DNA from: UBA1858 sp965227695
GTDB lineage: Bacteria; Pseudomonadota; Gammaproteobacteria; UBA4575
Direction: 5' to 3'
NCBI GenBank assembly: GCA_965227695.1
Contig: OZ245760.1
Location: 2,418,001 to 2,482,000 of the forward strand
Length of the DNA: 64,000 bases
A model generated the notes under the pieces. That model ran no database searches. It worked only from the letters and a program-made list of their open reading frames with translations, and was not told the DNA's origin. The position numbers and the translations under genes are program-made. Below, one piece after another: positions 44,792-54,685 of this stretch (the stretch's first letter is position 1; each line of letters starts with the position of its first letter).

Positions 44792-46276
44792 TCAACGCAA
44801 TGATTGTCGCTGAGCCAGCAATAATAGCAACAGGCCAAACGATAAACTGCTGATTATTGCCCAATTTCCCCAATGAATGAATGGCGTGTTACCCGCCATT
44901 GGCCAGATTTCGCCGGCGACGACATCATCGACAAACTGGGCAGACTGCTGTGTGATCTGCCCCTTTGGATCAATGATGGCACTGATGCCGGTATTGGCCG
45001 CACGCACCATGTAGCGTCCGGTTTCAAGGGCCCGTGTGCGCGCAATCTGCAAATGCTGGTGCGGGGCAAAAGAATCGCCAAACCAGGCATCGTTAGTCAC
45101 ATTAATGAGCAACTCCGCCTGTGGTAAGGCACGAAGAATTTCTTCACCATAGGCGGCTTCATAACAGATTGACACACCGGTGGGCACTCCCTTGAGCGTG
45201 ACCACAGAAGGGCCTTCGCCCGGACTCAGATCAGACATGGGAATGGTGACAAGATGACGAAAAAATTCAAACAGCCAGCGCATGGGCAGGTACTCACCAA
45301 AAGGCACAAGATGCTGTTTGCTGTATATTTCGACTTCATTGCCGCCCAATGTGACCAGTGAGTTGAAAATGTATTCTGTGCCCGGCTGATAGGTAAACAC
45401 GCCGGAGATTAATTCTACCTGGTGTTGGTTAAGTTCCTGTGTCAGTCGCGGAATGAAGTCCTGATTGGCGACCCGGTAAAATGTGGGAATGGCCGTTTCC
45501 GGCCAGACGATAATATCGCTGTCCCAGTGCCGTCGGGTCAAGTCAACATAGGCCTGATACACTTCATGGTGGCGGTCTTTGTCCCACTTCATGGCAAAGG
45601 GAATGTTGGCCTGCACCGCAGCCACTTTGACGGGCTGCTGCGTGGTTTTATGGGTCCAGTCCACCGCGTTGAGAAAATAACTGACGGTCATGACCACAAT
45701 CGCGGCGAGCAGCCATTTCAGTGCCGCGGACTGCGAGGCCATCGCCGCCTGGTGGATACTTGCTGCGATAATCACGATGAGCGCACTACCGCCAAATACA
45801 CCCAGCACCGGAATCACCCCGGCAATGGGCGAGTCGACCAGGGTGTGCCCCAGTAGCAGCCACGGAAAGCCGGTCAATATCCAGCTACGCAGCCATTCAA
45901 ACAGCACCCACAGGCAGACAAAACTGGCCGCCTGCAACAAGCCATGGCGAGTGTTTGTCGAGAAATGCACGTATAGCTTTACAACCAAGGCAGGAAACAC
46001 GCTTAACACCAGGGTGCCCACCACGGTCATGGCCACGGCCGCCGCCAGCGGGGCGTTGCCGTAATCGTAGAGACTATTGAAGATCCATGATGTGCCGGTG
46101 GCAAACATGCCCATCCCGTATAAATAGCCGGCACGAAAAGCAGCGGGTTCCGGTCGCGCAGATAAAAGCAGTAACAGTAATGACAACGAAACAACGGCCA
46201 TCCACCATAAGTGAAACGGTGAGAACGCCAGTACACTGATGGCACCGGCCAGAACGTAGAGGATGTTGCGCGACAT
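44792..46276 (-). CDS. lnt: Apolipoprotein N-acyltransferase
   Basis: This 494-residue inner-membrane enzyme adds the third acyl chain to lipoproteins. Its N-terminal part has about seven membrane helices, and the periplasmic nitrilase-like domain follows. The Glu-Lys-Cys triad is visible as Glu in IVWPETAIPTF, Lys in YSKQHLVPFGEYLP and Cys in VSICYEAAYGEEI. A final membrane helix near residue 475 completes the fold. It ends the conserved miaB-phoH-ybeY-corC-lnt operon. Confidence 0.96.
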   Translation of the reverse strand: MSRNILYVLAGAISVLAFSPFHLWWMAVVSLSLLLLLLSARPEPAAFRAGYLYGMGMFATGTSWIFNSLYDYGNAPLAAAVAMTVVGTLVLSVFPALVVKLYVHFSTNTRHGLLQAASFVCLWVLFEWLRSWILTGFPWLLLGHTLVDSPIAGVIPVLGVFGGSALIVIIAASIHQAAMASQSAALKWLLAAIVVMTVSYFLNAVDWTHKTTQQPVKVAAVQANIPFAMKWDKDRHHEVYQAYVDLTRRHWDSDIIVWPETAIPTFYRVANQDFIPRLTQELNQHQVELISGVFTYQPGTEYIFNSLVTLGGNEVEIYSKQHLVPFGEYLPMRWLFEFFRHLVTIPMSDLSPGEGPSVVTLKGVPTGVSICYEAAYGEEILRALPQAELLINVTNDAWFGDSFAPHQHLQIARTRALETGRYMVRAANTGISAIIDPKGQITQQSAQFVDDVVAGEIWPMAGNTPFIHWGNWAIISSLSFGLLLLLLAQRQSLR

Positions 46277-46317
46277 GAAGCGACTACCGGTTACGGATAA
46301 GTTTAACGACGCGTGAG

Positions 46318-47172
46318 CTATTTACGCGTGACTTTGAGCAGATGTAAACGCCGACTGTCTGCACTGATCACCTTGAAGTGGAAGTCGTCAATCTGCGTGG
46401 TTTCGTTTCTTTTGGGCACATGGCCGAATGCGTTTGTCACCACGCCACCGATGGTGTCGAACGCGTCTTCATCGAACGCGGCTTTGAAATACTCGTTGAA
46501 ATCTTCAATGGGGGTAAGCGCTTTGACCAGTGCGTACTTGTCATCTTCAGAATATTTGATGTACTGGTCTTCTTCGAGGTCGTGTTCATCAGTGATATCG
46601 CCGACAATCTGTTCCAGCACATCTTCAATGGTGACCAGCCCGGATACACCGCCATACTCGTCGACAATAATCGCCATATGATTGCGCGTATTGCGGAATT
46701 CGTTGAGCAGAATATTCAAACGTTTACTCTCTGGCACGATATTGGCCGGGCGCAATATATCGCGGATGTTAAAATGTTCGGGGTGTTCATCGGATAGCAC
46801 GCGCAACAGGTCTTTTGCCAGTAACACGCCCACCACTTCATCGCGACTGTCGCCGATGACAGGAAAACGTGAATGAGCAGAATTAATAATGGTCGGGAGC
46901 ATTTCGTACACGTTATGTTCCTCTTCCACCACGACCATTTGTGAGCGTGGAATCATGATGTCACGCACCTGTAATTCAGACACCTGCAATACGCCTTCAA
47001 TCATGGTCAGCGCGCTGGAATCAAACAGGTTACGCTCCTGTGCTTCACGCAATAGCGCGATCAGTTCTTCGCGGTCTTTCGGTTCACTGGAAAATACGTG
47101 GCCGAGCCGGTCCAGCCAGCTTTTCTGGGAGAAATTTTGTTGTGATGGGGAATCAGGCATGGTGCCCAGCAA
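46318..47172 (-). CDS. corC: CorC/YbeX family CBS-domain protein
   Basis: This 284-residue soluble protein has two CBS domains (about residues 65-190, including VRDIMIPRSQMVVVEEE and VDEYGGVSGLVTIEDVLEQI) and a C-terminal CorC_HlyC domain. The family is linked to magnesium and cobalt efflux and, in E. coli, to ribosome-related processes. It lies between ybeY and lnt, as in E. coli. Confidence 0.94.
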   Translation of the reverse strand: MLGTMPDSPSQQNFSQKSWLDRLGHVFSSEPKDREELIALLREAQERNLFDSSALTMIEGVLQVSELQVRDIMIPRSQMVVVEEEHNVYEMLPTIINSAHSRFPVIGDSRDEVVGVLLAKDLLRVLSDEHPEHFNIRDILRPANIVPESKRLNILLNEFRNTRNHMAIIVDEYGGVSGLVTIEDVLEQIVGDITDEHDLEEDQYIKYSEDDKYALVKALTPIEDFNEYFKAAFDEDAFDTIGGVVTNAFGHVPKRNETTQIDDFHFKVISADSRRLHLLKVTRK

Positions 47173-47207
47173 TGCTCGTGACGGTCACTGTATGAAATGA
47201 TGATGAT

Positions 47208-47654
47208 TTAATCGTACGGGTTTTCAAAACCTAATTGTTGCATGATTTGGATCTCAAGGGATTCCATTTGTCTGGCATCTGCTTCATTAATGTGATCATA
47301 GCCCTGAAGGTGAAGGATACCATGGACGATCATATGCGCCCAGTGACTTTGTTCTGGTTTACCCTGCTGGCGAGCCTGATCAATCACCACCGGTGCACAG
47401 ATTACCACATCGCCCAGAAATGGCAGATCAATGTCTGCAGGTAATTCGGCAGGAAACGACAACACATTGGTGGGGCCGGCTTTATGACGATAGTGCTGGT
47501 TGAGCCTGGTCATTTCTTCTTCATCGACAATACGCACCGCGACCTCCTGGGGGCGATCTTCGGCGCTGCGGATGGCCTGCGCCCAACATTCAAACTGTGA
47601 CCGTGCGGGGACGTTGGCATGCGGGGCGGCATTCTGCAGCTCAATCGTGACCAT
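47208..47654 (-). CDS. ybeY: Endoribonuclease YbeY
   Basis: This zinc endoribonuclease of about 148 aa is needed for 16S rRNA 3' end maturation and ribosome quality control. The three metal-binding histidines are in HGILHLQGYDH. The start is placed at the ATG at 47654, which overlaps the end of phoH by 14 bp and gives the usual N-terminus. An in-frame ATG at 47696 would add 14 lysine- and arginine-rich residues with no family support. Confidence 0.95.
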   Translation of the reverse strand: MVTIELQNAAPHANVPARSQFECWAQAIRSAEDRPQEVAVRIVDEEEMTRLNQHYRHKAGPTNVLSFPAELPADIDLPFLGDVVICAPVVIDQARQQGKPEQSHWAHMIVHGILHLQGYDHINEADARQMESLEIQIMQQLGFENPYD

Positions 47655-48645
47655 TCGTTTTGGGGGTTTCCTGCGTTTCGTGACGGTCGTAGGCATCGAT
47701 GATGTGCTGAACCAGCGGGTGCCTGACTACATCGCGTGAATTAAAGTAGTTAAAGCGGACCCGCTTGATATCTTTGAGCACATGCATGACATGACGCAGC
47801 CCGGACTGGCCACGATTGGGCAGGTCAATCTGCGTGACATCACCCGTCACCACCGCTTTGGATCCAAACCCGATGCGGGTCAGAAACATTTTCATTTGAT
47901 CGCGGGTGGTATTTTGCGCTTCGTCGAGAATGACGAACGCATCGTTCAGCGTGCGTCCGCGCATGTAGGCAAGTGGGGCGACCTCAATGACCGTACGTTC
48001 GATTAATTTATTCACTCTTTCAAAACCCATCATTTCATACAGCGCGTCATACATGGGACGCAGATACGGGTCGATTTTCTGGGCCAGATCGCCGGGCAAA
48101 AAACCCAGGCGTTCGCCCGCTTCTACCGCCGGGCGCACCAGCACCAGTCGCTGGACCTGTTCGGCGTCCAGCGCGGCGACCGCGCATGCCACCGCCAGGT
48201 AGGTTTTTCCGGTACCGGCCGGGCCAATCCCGAAAGTAAGGTCATGGTGGAGAATGTCGTGAATATAGGCGGCCTGGTTTGGGCCCCTGGGCTTGATGAT
48301 GCCACGCCGCGTATGCAAAACGACGTCGGCATGTTTTTCATCGGGGGTGGTTGAAGTCATATTATTTACTGCGGCGTCCTGCAGGTGAAGGTGTATGCTC
48401 TCTTTGGATAATTCTTCGGAAAGGGTGGTGTCGTAAAGTTTTTGTAGCACCGCCGAGGCGGCATCGGCCGACTTTTCCCCGCCCTTGACGGTGAAGGCAT
48501 TGCCACGGTGATGAATTTCTACCGCCAGCCGTTCTTCAATTTGATGCAAGTGTTCATCGAAAGGGCCACACAGATTAGCCAGACGCACATTGTCATCCGG
48601 TTGCAGCGTCAGGCTGACTTTAGTGGGCGCTTCAGTCAAACGCAA
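47641..48645 (-). CDS. phoH: PhoH family ATPase (YbeZ)
   Basis: This 334-residue PhoH-like P-loop ATPase functionally partners YbeY. It has Walker A GPAGTGKTYLAVACAVAAL and Walker B FVILDEAQNTT, with a KH-like N-terminal region of about 100 residues. It lies 25 bp downstream of miaB and overlaps ybeY, matching the E. coli order. Confidence 0.96.
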   Translation of the reverse strand: MRLTEAPTKVSLTLQPDDNVRLANLCGPFDEHLHQIEERLAVEIHHRGNAFTVKGGEKSADAASAVLQKLYDTTLSEELSKESIHLHLQDAAVNNMTSTTPDEKHADVVLHTRRGIIKPRGPNQAAYIHDILHHDLTFGIGPAGTGKTYLAVACAVAALDAEQVQRLVLVRPAVEAGERLGFLPGDLAQKIDPYLRPMYDALYEMMGFERVNKLIERTVIEVAPLAYMRGRTLNDAFVILDEAQNTTRDQMKMFLTRIGFGSKAVVTGDVTQIDLPNRGQSGLRHVMHVLKDIKRVRFNYFNSRDVVRHPLVQHIIDAYDRHETQETPKTNGHD

Positions 48646-48670
48646 ATGTTCCTATGAGTCAGTGACATGC

Positions 48671-49996
48671 TTACTGGGCCAGTTGACCGCGCAACGAATT
48701 TGGCAGTGCCTCGGTAATTTCCACGTCGACCAGCTGGCCGATGAGTTGCGGCGAGCCCTGCAGATTAACCACCCGGTTATTTTCAGTACGCCCGGCAATT
48801 TCGTGTTCGCTCTTCCTTGATAACGCATTGACAAGGATGGTCTGGCGTGTGCCGACCATTTCGGCAGAGATCTGGTTGGCCATTTCCAGGATGCGTGACT
48901 GTAAACGCTGCAGGCGTTCTTTTTTGACTGCCATGGGCGTGTCATCCTGCAGTGATGCGGCAGGTGTCCCGGGTCTCGCGCTGAAGATAAAGCTGAACGA
49001 GTGGTCAAAGCCGACATCCTCGATCAGCTTCATGGTTTGTTCAAATTCCTGATCCGTTTCGCCCGGGAAACCAATGATAAAGTCAGATGACATGCTGATG
49101 TCCGGACGGTGTTGCCTTAATTTGCGTATTTTCGATTTGTATTCCACTGCCGTATAGCCACGTTTCATCGCTGCCAGAATGCGGTCTGATCCACTTTGTA
49201 CCGGCAAATGCAGATGATTCACCAGCTTGGGGATCTCGCGGTAGGCTTCTATTAACGCATCGCTAAATTCCAGCGGGTGTGAGGTGGTGTAGCGAATGCG
49301 CTCAATGCCTTCAATGGTGGCGACATAATGTAACAGCAGTGTGAAATTGCAGGTCTGGCCATCGTCCATGCTGCCATAGTAGCCATTGACGTTCTGGCCC
49401 AGCAGGGTGACTTCCCGCACCCCTTTTTCAGCCAGTTGCATGATTTCGATCAATACATCATTCAGGGGGCGACTGATTTCCTCACCCCGCGTATAGGGCA
49501 CCACGCAATAAGAGCAGTACTTGCTGCAGCCCTCCATGATGGACACGAACGCACAAGGCCCTTCCACCCGGGGTGGCGGGAGATTGTCAAACTTTTCAAT
49601 GGCCGGGAATGAAATATCCACCACCGACTGGCCTTTTTCGCGTGCCTGATCGATCAGGTCGGGTAAACGGTGCAGGGTCTGGGGCCCGAAGACCACATCC
49701 ACCTGTGGTGCCCGCTTTTTGAGCGCCTCACCTTCCTGGCTGGCAACACAGCCACCGACACCGATCACCAGGCCCGGTTTCTTTTGTTTCAGCTTATTCC
49801 ACTGGCCCAGCTGGGAAAACACCTTTTCCTGGGCCTTTTCACGAATTGAACAGGTATTCAGCAGCAACACATCCGCCTCTTCCGGATTGTGTGTTAGCTC
49901 CATATTCTTGACCGCTCCCAGCACATCTGCCATCTTGTCTGAGTCGTACTCATTCATCTGGCAGCCCTGGGTTTTGATGTATACTTTTTCTGACAT
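48671..49996 (-). CDS. miaB: tRNA-2-methylthio-N6-dimethylallyladenosine synthase
   Basis: This 441-residue radical-SAM methylthiotransferase modifies A37 of tRNAs. The N-terminal domain supplies three cluster cysteines (GCQMNEYDS, LNTCSIREKA, GVGGCVA). The radical-SAM cysteines are in GCSKYCSYCVVPYTRG, and a TRAM domain closes the protein. It heads the minus-strand operon and is divergent from the ABC exporter of island 2. Confidence 0.97.
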   Translation of the reverse strand: MSEKVYIKTQGCQMNEYDSDKMADVLGAVKNMELTHNPEEADVLLLNTCSIREKAQEKVFSQLGQWNKLKQKKPGLVIGVGGCVASQEGEALKKRAPQVDVVFGPQTLHRLPDLIDQAREKGQSVVDISFPAIEKFDNLPPPRVEGPCAFVSIMEGCSKYCSYCVVPYTRGEEISRPLNDVLIEIMQLAEKGVREVTLLGQNVNGYYGSMDDGQTCNFTLLLHYVATIEGIERIRYTTSHPLEFSDALIEAYREIPKLVNHLHLPVQSGSDRILAAMKRGYTAVEYKSKIRKLRQHRPDISMSSDFIIGFPGETDQEFEQTMKLIEDVGFDHSFSFIFSARPGTPAASLQDDTPMAVKKERLQRLQSRILEMANQISAEMVGTRQTILVNALSRKSEHEIAGRTENNRVVNLQGSPQLIGQLVDVEITEALPNSLRGQLAQ

Positions 49997-50133
49997 ATTC
50001 AGTTATCTTATCTCGCATTGAAACTTGAGACACCTCCACTTTATGGGGGTATACGGTGCGCAAGTTATTCTGAGACTAATAAATTGCAATTATAGTCTAA
50101 CTAAAGCTCTTTACCCAATTTTACTACAATTAC

Positions 50134-51813
50134 ATGGATCTCTTTTTATATTTCTTCAAGGCTTATCCGCGTCGCACAATATTAGTATTTTTTGCAGTTA
50201 CATTAGCCAGCATTATCACAGCGGCGACATTGTTAATCCTTCCAGCTTTATTATTCAGCCTACTAGGCAGGAATTCAGCCAAGACTGAATTCATCAACGA
50301 CATAATACTGTATTTTGAAATCACGCCAAGCGCAGAAAATCTTATATTTTTATTCTTAATCGGGCTAGTCCTAAAAAGTTTGTTGCTCGCTGGCGCCAAT
50401 ATTTATGCCGGCTTTACAAAAGCTAAAGTCATTAAGGACTTGCGTATCAAATTACTTAAGAGCGTATCACGAGCTGAGTGGGCGTATTTCACAAGGCAAT
50501 CTAGCGGTGGTTTTACAGCATCATTGATTAATGAAATAGAAAGTGCCGGAGATGGATATGAGACAATGGTGCTCATCCTCTCAAATGCAGTTCAAATAAT
50601 TGCTTACCTATCAGTTGCTTTTTTCATTTCTTGGGAGATAGCAGTAGTTGCAATAGTCGTCGGTATTATACTTACCCTGCTTTTTGGCAAATTAATCACC
50701 ATTAACAAAATTTTAGGTGCCGAAGACGTTCATCTTACACGCCAAATCACCTCGCAAGTTACAGACTTATACAGAAGCATCAAACCTCTAAAAGCCATGT
50801 CTCGCGAAAGTCACGCACATGCATTATTAAACAGCTATACAAAACAGTTAAAAGCAGTTGCCAAGAAAGGCACCATTGCATCAGAAGTATTAGATGCACT
50901 ACAAGAAATTATATTAATGTCAACCGTTATATTCACAATTTACTTTTCATTTAAACACTTAGACATACCCTTTGAATTTTCCATAATTCTAGTATTACTC
51001 TACTTAAGAACAATGAAGTTATTTGGCAAAACCCAAAAGCAATATCAAGCTTATATGGGAAATGTAAGTGCATATGATATGGTGACAAGCTCGATAAATG
51101 ACGCAGTACGTAACCGCGAACAAAGACCGGGGACAATAAAACACGACCTTAAAGGCGACATCATTTTGAAAAATGTGTGCTATAGCCACGGCAACAAAGT
51201 CATTTTAGATAACGCATCGGCAGTATTTCACCATCAAAAACTCAATTCAATAATTGGCCCATCGGGAGAAGGAAAAACAACAACAGTAGATTTAATTTGT
51301 GGATTGTATCCGCCTTCATCGGGAGAAATCTTGTTAGACAACAAACCACTCTCAAGCATAGACATAAATTACTGGAGGTCGCAAATAGGATATGTGACCC
51401 AGGAAAACAACTTGCTAAATACCACGGTCAAAGAAAATGTAACTCTTGGAAACAATAAATATAGTGATGATGAAGTGAAAAATGCTTTGACAAAAGCTCA
51501 CTGCATGACATTTGTTCAAGAATTACCAAATGGCATCAAGACGAATGTGGGAGAAAATGGATCTCACCTGTCCGGCGGTCAAAGACAACGAATTTTAATT
51601 GCCCGAGCACTTGTGCACTCACCAAAATTGCTTATCCTCGATGAAGCAACAAGCGCTCTGGATAGCACAACCGAGGAAGAATTAAGCAAGATATTCAGAG
51701 AATTGAGCCAAGAGATAACAATAATCTCCATTTCTCATCGCCCCGCTATAAAAGAAAGATCGCATCATATTCTAACTTTATGTAACGGCAAATTAAATAA
51801 AATACATGATTAA
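50134..51813 (+). CDS. ABC exporter (MsbA-like, fused permease and ATPase)
   Basis: This 559-residue half-transporter has six membrane helices in the first 320 residues and an ATPase domain after that. It has Walker A GPSGEGKTTT, signature LSGGQRQRIL and Walker B LLILDEATSALDS. The architecture is that of lipid, peptide or glycan exporters. It is the first plus-strand gene of island 2, AT-rich and divergent from miaB, so export of a lipid-linked glycan or its precursor is likely but unproven. It lies 110 bp before the next gene. Confidence 0.88.
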   Translation: MDLFLYFFKAYPRRTILVFFAVTLASIITAATLLILPALLFSLLGRNSAKTEFINDIILYFEITPSAENLIFLFLIGLVLKSLLLAGANIYAGFTKAKVIKDLRIKLLKSVSRAEWAYFTRQSSGGFTASLINEIESAGDGYETMVLILSNAVQIIAYLSVAFFISWEIAVVAIVVGIILTLLFGKLITINKILGAEDVHLTRQITSQVTDLYRSIKPLKAMSRESHAHALLNSYTKQLKAVAKKGTIASEVLDALQEIILMSTVIFTIYFSFKHLDIPFEFSIILVLLYLRTMKLFGKTQKQYQAYMGNVSAYDMVTSSINDAVRNREQRPGTIKHDLKGDIILKNVCYSHGNKVILDNASAVFHHQKLNSIIGPSGEGKTTTVDLICGLYPPSSGEILLDNKPLSSIDINYWRSQIGYVTQENNLLNTTVKENVTLGNNKYSDDEVKNALTKAHCMTFVQELPNGIKTNVGENGSHLSGGQRQRILIARALVHSPKLLILDEATSALDSTTEEELSKIFRELSQEITIISISHRPAIKERSHHILTLCNGKLNKIHD

Positions 51814-51922
51814 ATATTTTACCTATTTAATTATTTAATCACCTATCTTTGGATATCAATAGAGATATTTTATTTTTTTATGCAATAATTACAAATGAAT
51901 TAGATATCAATAAAGCATAATT

Positions 51923-53227
51923 ATGGCAAATATACTGATCACTCATTTTTCACCATTTTATGTGAAGGGAGAATTCAAGTCATTTGTATTCTTTGATGGA
52001 CTTATCAAAGGCTTTACCGATGAGGGACACAATGTACTACAAATCATTACATCAGATTTTCTAAACTCACCGTGGAATGGCTGCAATGAACCATTTTCAG
52101 CATCTATAAAAACTGAGCTATTAGAAAAAATTAAAAGCTTCTCGCCCGATCTTGTTATCTCATTCAATAACTCTTCCATTGCAGATATTGAGAAAACTAT
52201 CGATTGCCCTATTGCTCTGTGGGATGCAGATACCTTTCAATTTTTCAATGACAAAGAAAAAATAATCAATAATGCTGATCGTTATCACTATATGGCATTT
52301 TTTGAGTATGGAATCAAAGACTACGAATTAAACCTTTCCGTCAACAGAAATCGGATTTGTCGTGTCCCTGGCGCTACAGCCATAGAAGCACACGATGAAG
52401 TCAAACAATATAATATATCATTTATTGGAAAACCATTTATCAAACCGGATAATTTAATAGCACTGCTAAATCAACATCCCGAGCTGATTCGACTCGATCA
52501 TGAATCAATAGAAAATATTGATCAAAATACCGAAGAACTTTTAAAAAAGTTTAGAGTAAAAAAGCATGAGCTAAAACACCATTGGACAGCAGATAGGCGT
52601 GCTCAGTTGATTATGCAATTATTACCTCTAAAACCAAAGATTTTTGGACCCTCTGAATGGTTGAAACTAGGATGTTCCTCAAGTGAGCTCATCGAAGCAT
52701 ACGACCCTAGAGTGGCATATAGTTTATTACACAATGAGAAAATATATAATCGCAGCAAGGTATCCATTAGCAGCAATCACACGCAAAACACTCTGGGCTA
52801 CCCCTGGAGGATACATGATATTATGGGTTCAGCATCCGCACTTTTATCCGAGAAGAGAAAGGAGCTTGTGGACGATTTTGCCCACATGGTGAATATACAA
52901 TTGTTCGACTCGCCCGCAGAAGCTTCCGAAACAGCTAAAAAACTTATTAATGACGAGCCATTAAGAGCATCGATAGTTGCTCAGCAACAAGAAGCCATTA
53001 ATAAATATTTTCGCTGGAAGAATAGATTACCACTCATTCAAGAGCTAACTGGTGTTAGCTTAGAGGGAATCAGCGGTCAAAAAGGAACGCATGAATTATT
53101 CCGACCAAGCATCAGACTACCAATCGCAAAGAAAAGGCCGGTTTTAAAAAGAATTAAAAAATGCATTAAAAAAGAATTATTCAAGAAGACTAATTCTAAA
53201 GAAATTTCTATGATTGAATATAGTTAA
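51923..53227 (+). CDS. CgeB-like glycosyltransferase
   Basis: This 434-residue protein has the GT-B layout of the CgeB / DUF3880-type glycosyltransferases. The N-terminal half contains IALWDADTFQFFND. The C-terminal donor domain has NTLGYPWRIHDIMGSASALL, where a GYP-x-R-x-H/D region is typical, followed by FDSPAEASETAKKLI. The C-terminus is a lysine-rich tail. A repeated GATATCAATA-x-AG element lies in its upstream gap (51852 and 51903). The donor sugar is unknown. Confidence 0.75.
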   Translation: MANILITHFSPFYVKGEFKSFVFFDGLIKGFTDEGHNVLQIITSDFLNSPWNGCNEPFSASIKTELLEKIKSFSPDLVISFNNSSIADIEKTIDCPIALWDADTFQFFNDKEKIINNADRYHYMAFFEYGIKDYELNLSVNRNRICRVPGATAIEAHDEVKQYNISFIGKPFIKPDNLIALLNQHPELIRLDHESIENIDQNTEELLKKFRVKKHELKHHWTADRRAQLIMQLLPLKPKIFGPSEWLKLGCSSSELIEAYDPRVAYSLLHNEKIYNRSKVSISSNHTQNTLGYPWRIHDIMGSASALLSEKRKELVDDFAHMVNIQLFDSPAEASETAKKLINDEPLRASIVAQQQEAINKYFRWKNRLPLIQELTGVSLEGISGQKGTHELFRPSIRLPIAKKRPVLKRIKKCIKKELFKKTNSKEISMIEYS

Positions 53228-53304
53228 ATAATAAAATTTTTATACCATTCCCTCACAAAAACCATCACAATTAACAGAAACTTCCAACTCATTTCCATTG
53301 CAGC

Positions 53305-54267
53305 ATGACAACAAATACATCGAATAGATCACCACTTGTATCTGTATTCATGCCGACATACAACCAAGAAAATCTAGTTTCTGAGGCGATTGAATCAGTA
53401 TTAGCTCAAGACCATAAAGATTGGGAACTTATTATAGGCGACGATTGCTCAACAGACCATACATATAGCATTGTTAAACAATATCAATCCAAATATCCCA
53501 ATAAAATCAAACCATTCAGGAATCAGAATAATTTAGGCATCACTGAGAATTTTAATAAAATTCTTGAAAAATGCACTGGCAAGTATATTTCATTTTTTGC
53601 TGGTGATGATTTGTATCTTCCAAACAAACTATCAACACAAGTTAAATTAATGGAGTCAGACAACAACATTATTCTCAGTTATCATGATGTTGAGGTTTTT
53701 GAATCCGCTACCGAGAAAATCATACGATATTGGAATTCTGGTATAAAAGGCACACCACCTTTTATCGGTGATACTCATAAAGTCGCTAAAGCTCTTGTAA
53801 GTGATGGCACCAAATTTATGTCTGCGTTATCCGTGATGGTTAGAAGAGACGCAATACCTCCCTATGGTCATGATAAAAGAATACCAATAGCATCTGATTG
53901 GTTGTTGTGGATTGAGATATGCGCACAAAATAAAGGAAAAATAGAATACCTGGACGGAGTATTTGCCAGATATCGAAGACATGAGAATAACATTACAAAC
54001 AACTCGAAAAACCATGAAGAAGACATATTTGTAACTCTGGCTCTCGTTGAGTCCAGATATTACTTTTTAACAGAATTCGCACAAAAAAGAAGAGCTCGTT
54101 TATACTATAGACGAGCTGTTAATGAAGTTGATAACCAAAACTACAAAATCGCCAGATCGCTTCTTAGAGAAAGTATAAGACATTCGGGAATAACATGGAA
54201 AGCTGTTCGGTTATGGCTTAAGAGTATCTATAAGCAGTCATTATTCATGAGATCTATGAAGGATTAA
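53305..54267 (+). CDS. Glycosyltransferase family 2
   Basis: This 320-residue GT-A enzyme has the N-terminal SVFMPTYNQENLVSEAIESV, the nucleotide-binding IIGDDCSTDHT and the DXD-like FFAGDDLYLP. An acceptor region of about 100 residues follows without membrane segments. It is 7 bp from the FdtA-like gene, which suggests that it transfers the sugar made by the next two enzymes, though this is only positional inference. Confidence 0.88.
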   Translation: MTTNTSNRSPLVSVFMPTYNQENLVSEAIESVLAQDHKDWELIIGDDCSTDHTYSIVKQYQSKYPNKIKPFRNQNNLGITENFNKILEKCTGKYISFFAGDDLYLPNKLSTQVKLMESDNNIILSYHDVEVFESATEKIIRYWNSGIKGTPPFIGDTHKVAKALVSDGTKFMSALSVMVRRDAIPPYGHDKRIPIASDWLLWIEICAQNKGKIEYLDGVFARYRRHENNITNNSKNHEEDIFVTLALVESRYYFLTEFAQKRRARLYYRRAVNEVDNQNYKIARSLLRESIRHSGITWKAVRLWLKSIYKQSLFMRSMKD

Positions 54268-54274
54268 ATACTCA

Positions 54275-54685
54275 ATGTCGATATCAGACTGCAAAATTAT
54301 TAACCTCCCAAAATTCAGCGATGATCGAGGAAGTCTTACCTTTATAGAAAATTCAAACAATATACCATTTGATATTCAGCGTATTTATTATCTTTACAAC
54401 ATCCCTGAAAACAAGACCCGCGGAGGACATGGCCATATTCGACTGGAACAATTAGTCATTGCTGTTAAAGGAGGGTTTGATATCACACTTGATGACGCGA
54501 CTTCAAATAAAACATTTCATCTGGATTCACCAGAAAATGGCTTATACATATGCAAAGGAATATGGAGAGATATTAGTAATTTTACACCCGATGCCGTTTG
54601 CCTTGTCTTAGCCTCTCTACCCTATAGTGAAAATGATTATATACGTAACTATGATGAATTTTTAAACTTTGTTGGGAAACAATGA
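54275..54685 (+). CDS. dTDP-4-oxo-6-deoxyglucose 3,4-ketoisomerase (FdtA/QdtA-like)
   Basis: This 136-residue cupin protein is of the FdtA/WxcM type, which moves the keto group of dTDP-4-keto-6-deoxyglucose from C4 to C3. It has the DDRGSLTFIE N-terminus and the active-site RGGHGH with His52 and His54. The terminal SENDYIRNYDEFL is also typical. Whether it yields the galacto (FdtA) or gluco (QdtA) product cannot be told from sequence alone. Its stop overlaps the aminotransferase start by ATGA. Confidence 0.87.
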   Translation: MSISDCKIINLPKFSDDRGSLTFIENSNNIPFDIQRIYYLYNIPENKTRGGHGHIRLEQLVIAVKGGFDITLDDATSNKTFHLDSPENGLYICKGIWRDISNFTPDAVCLVLASLPYSENDYIRNYDEFLNFVGKQ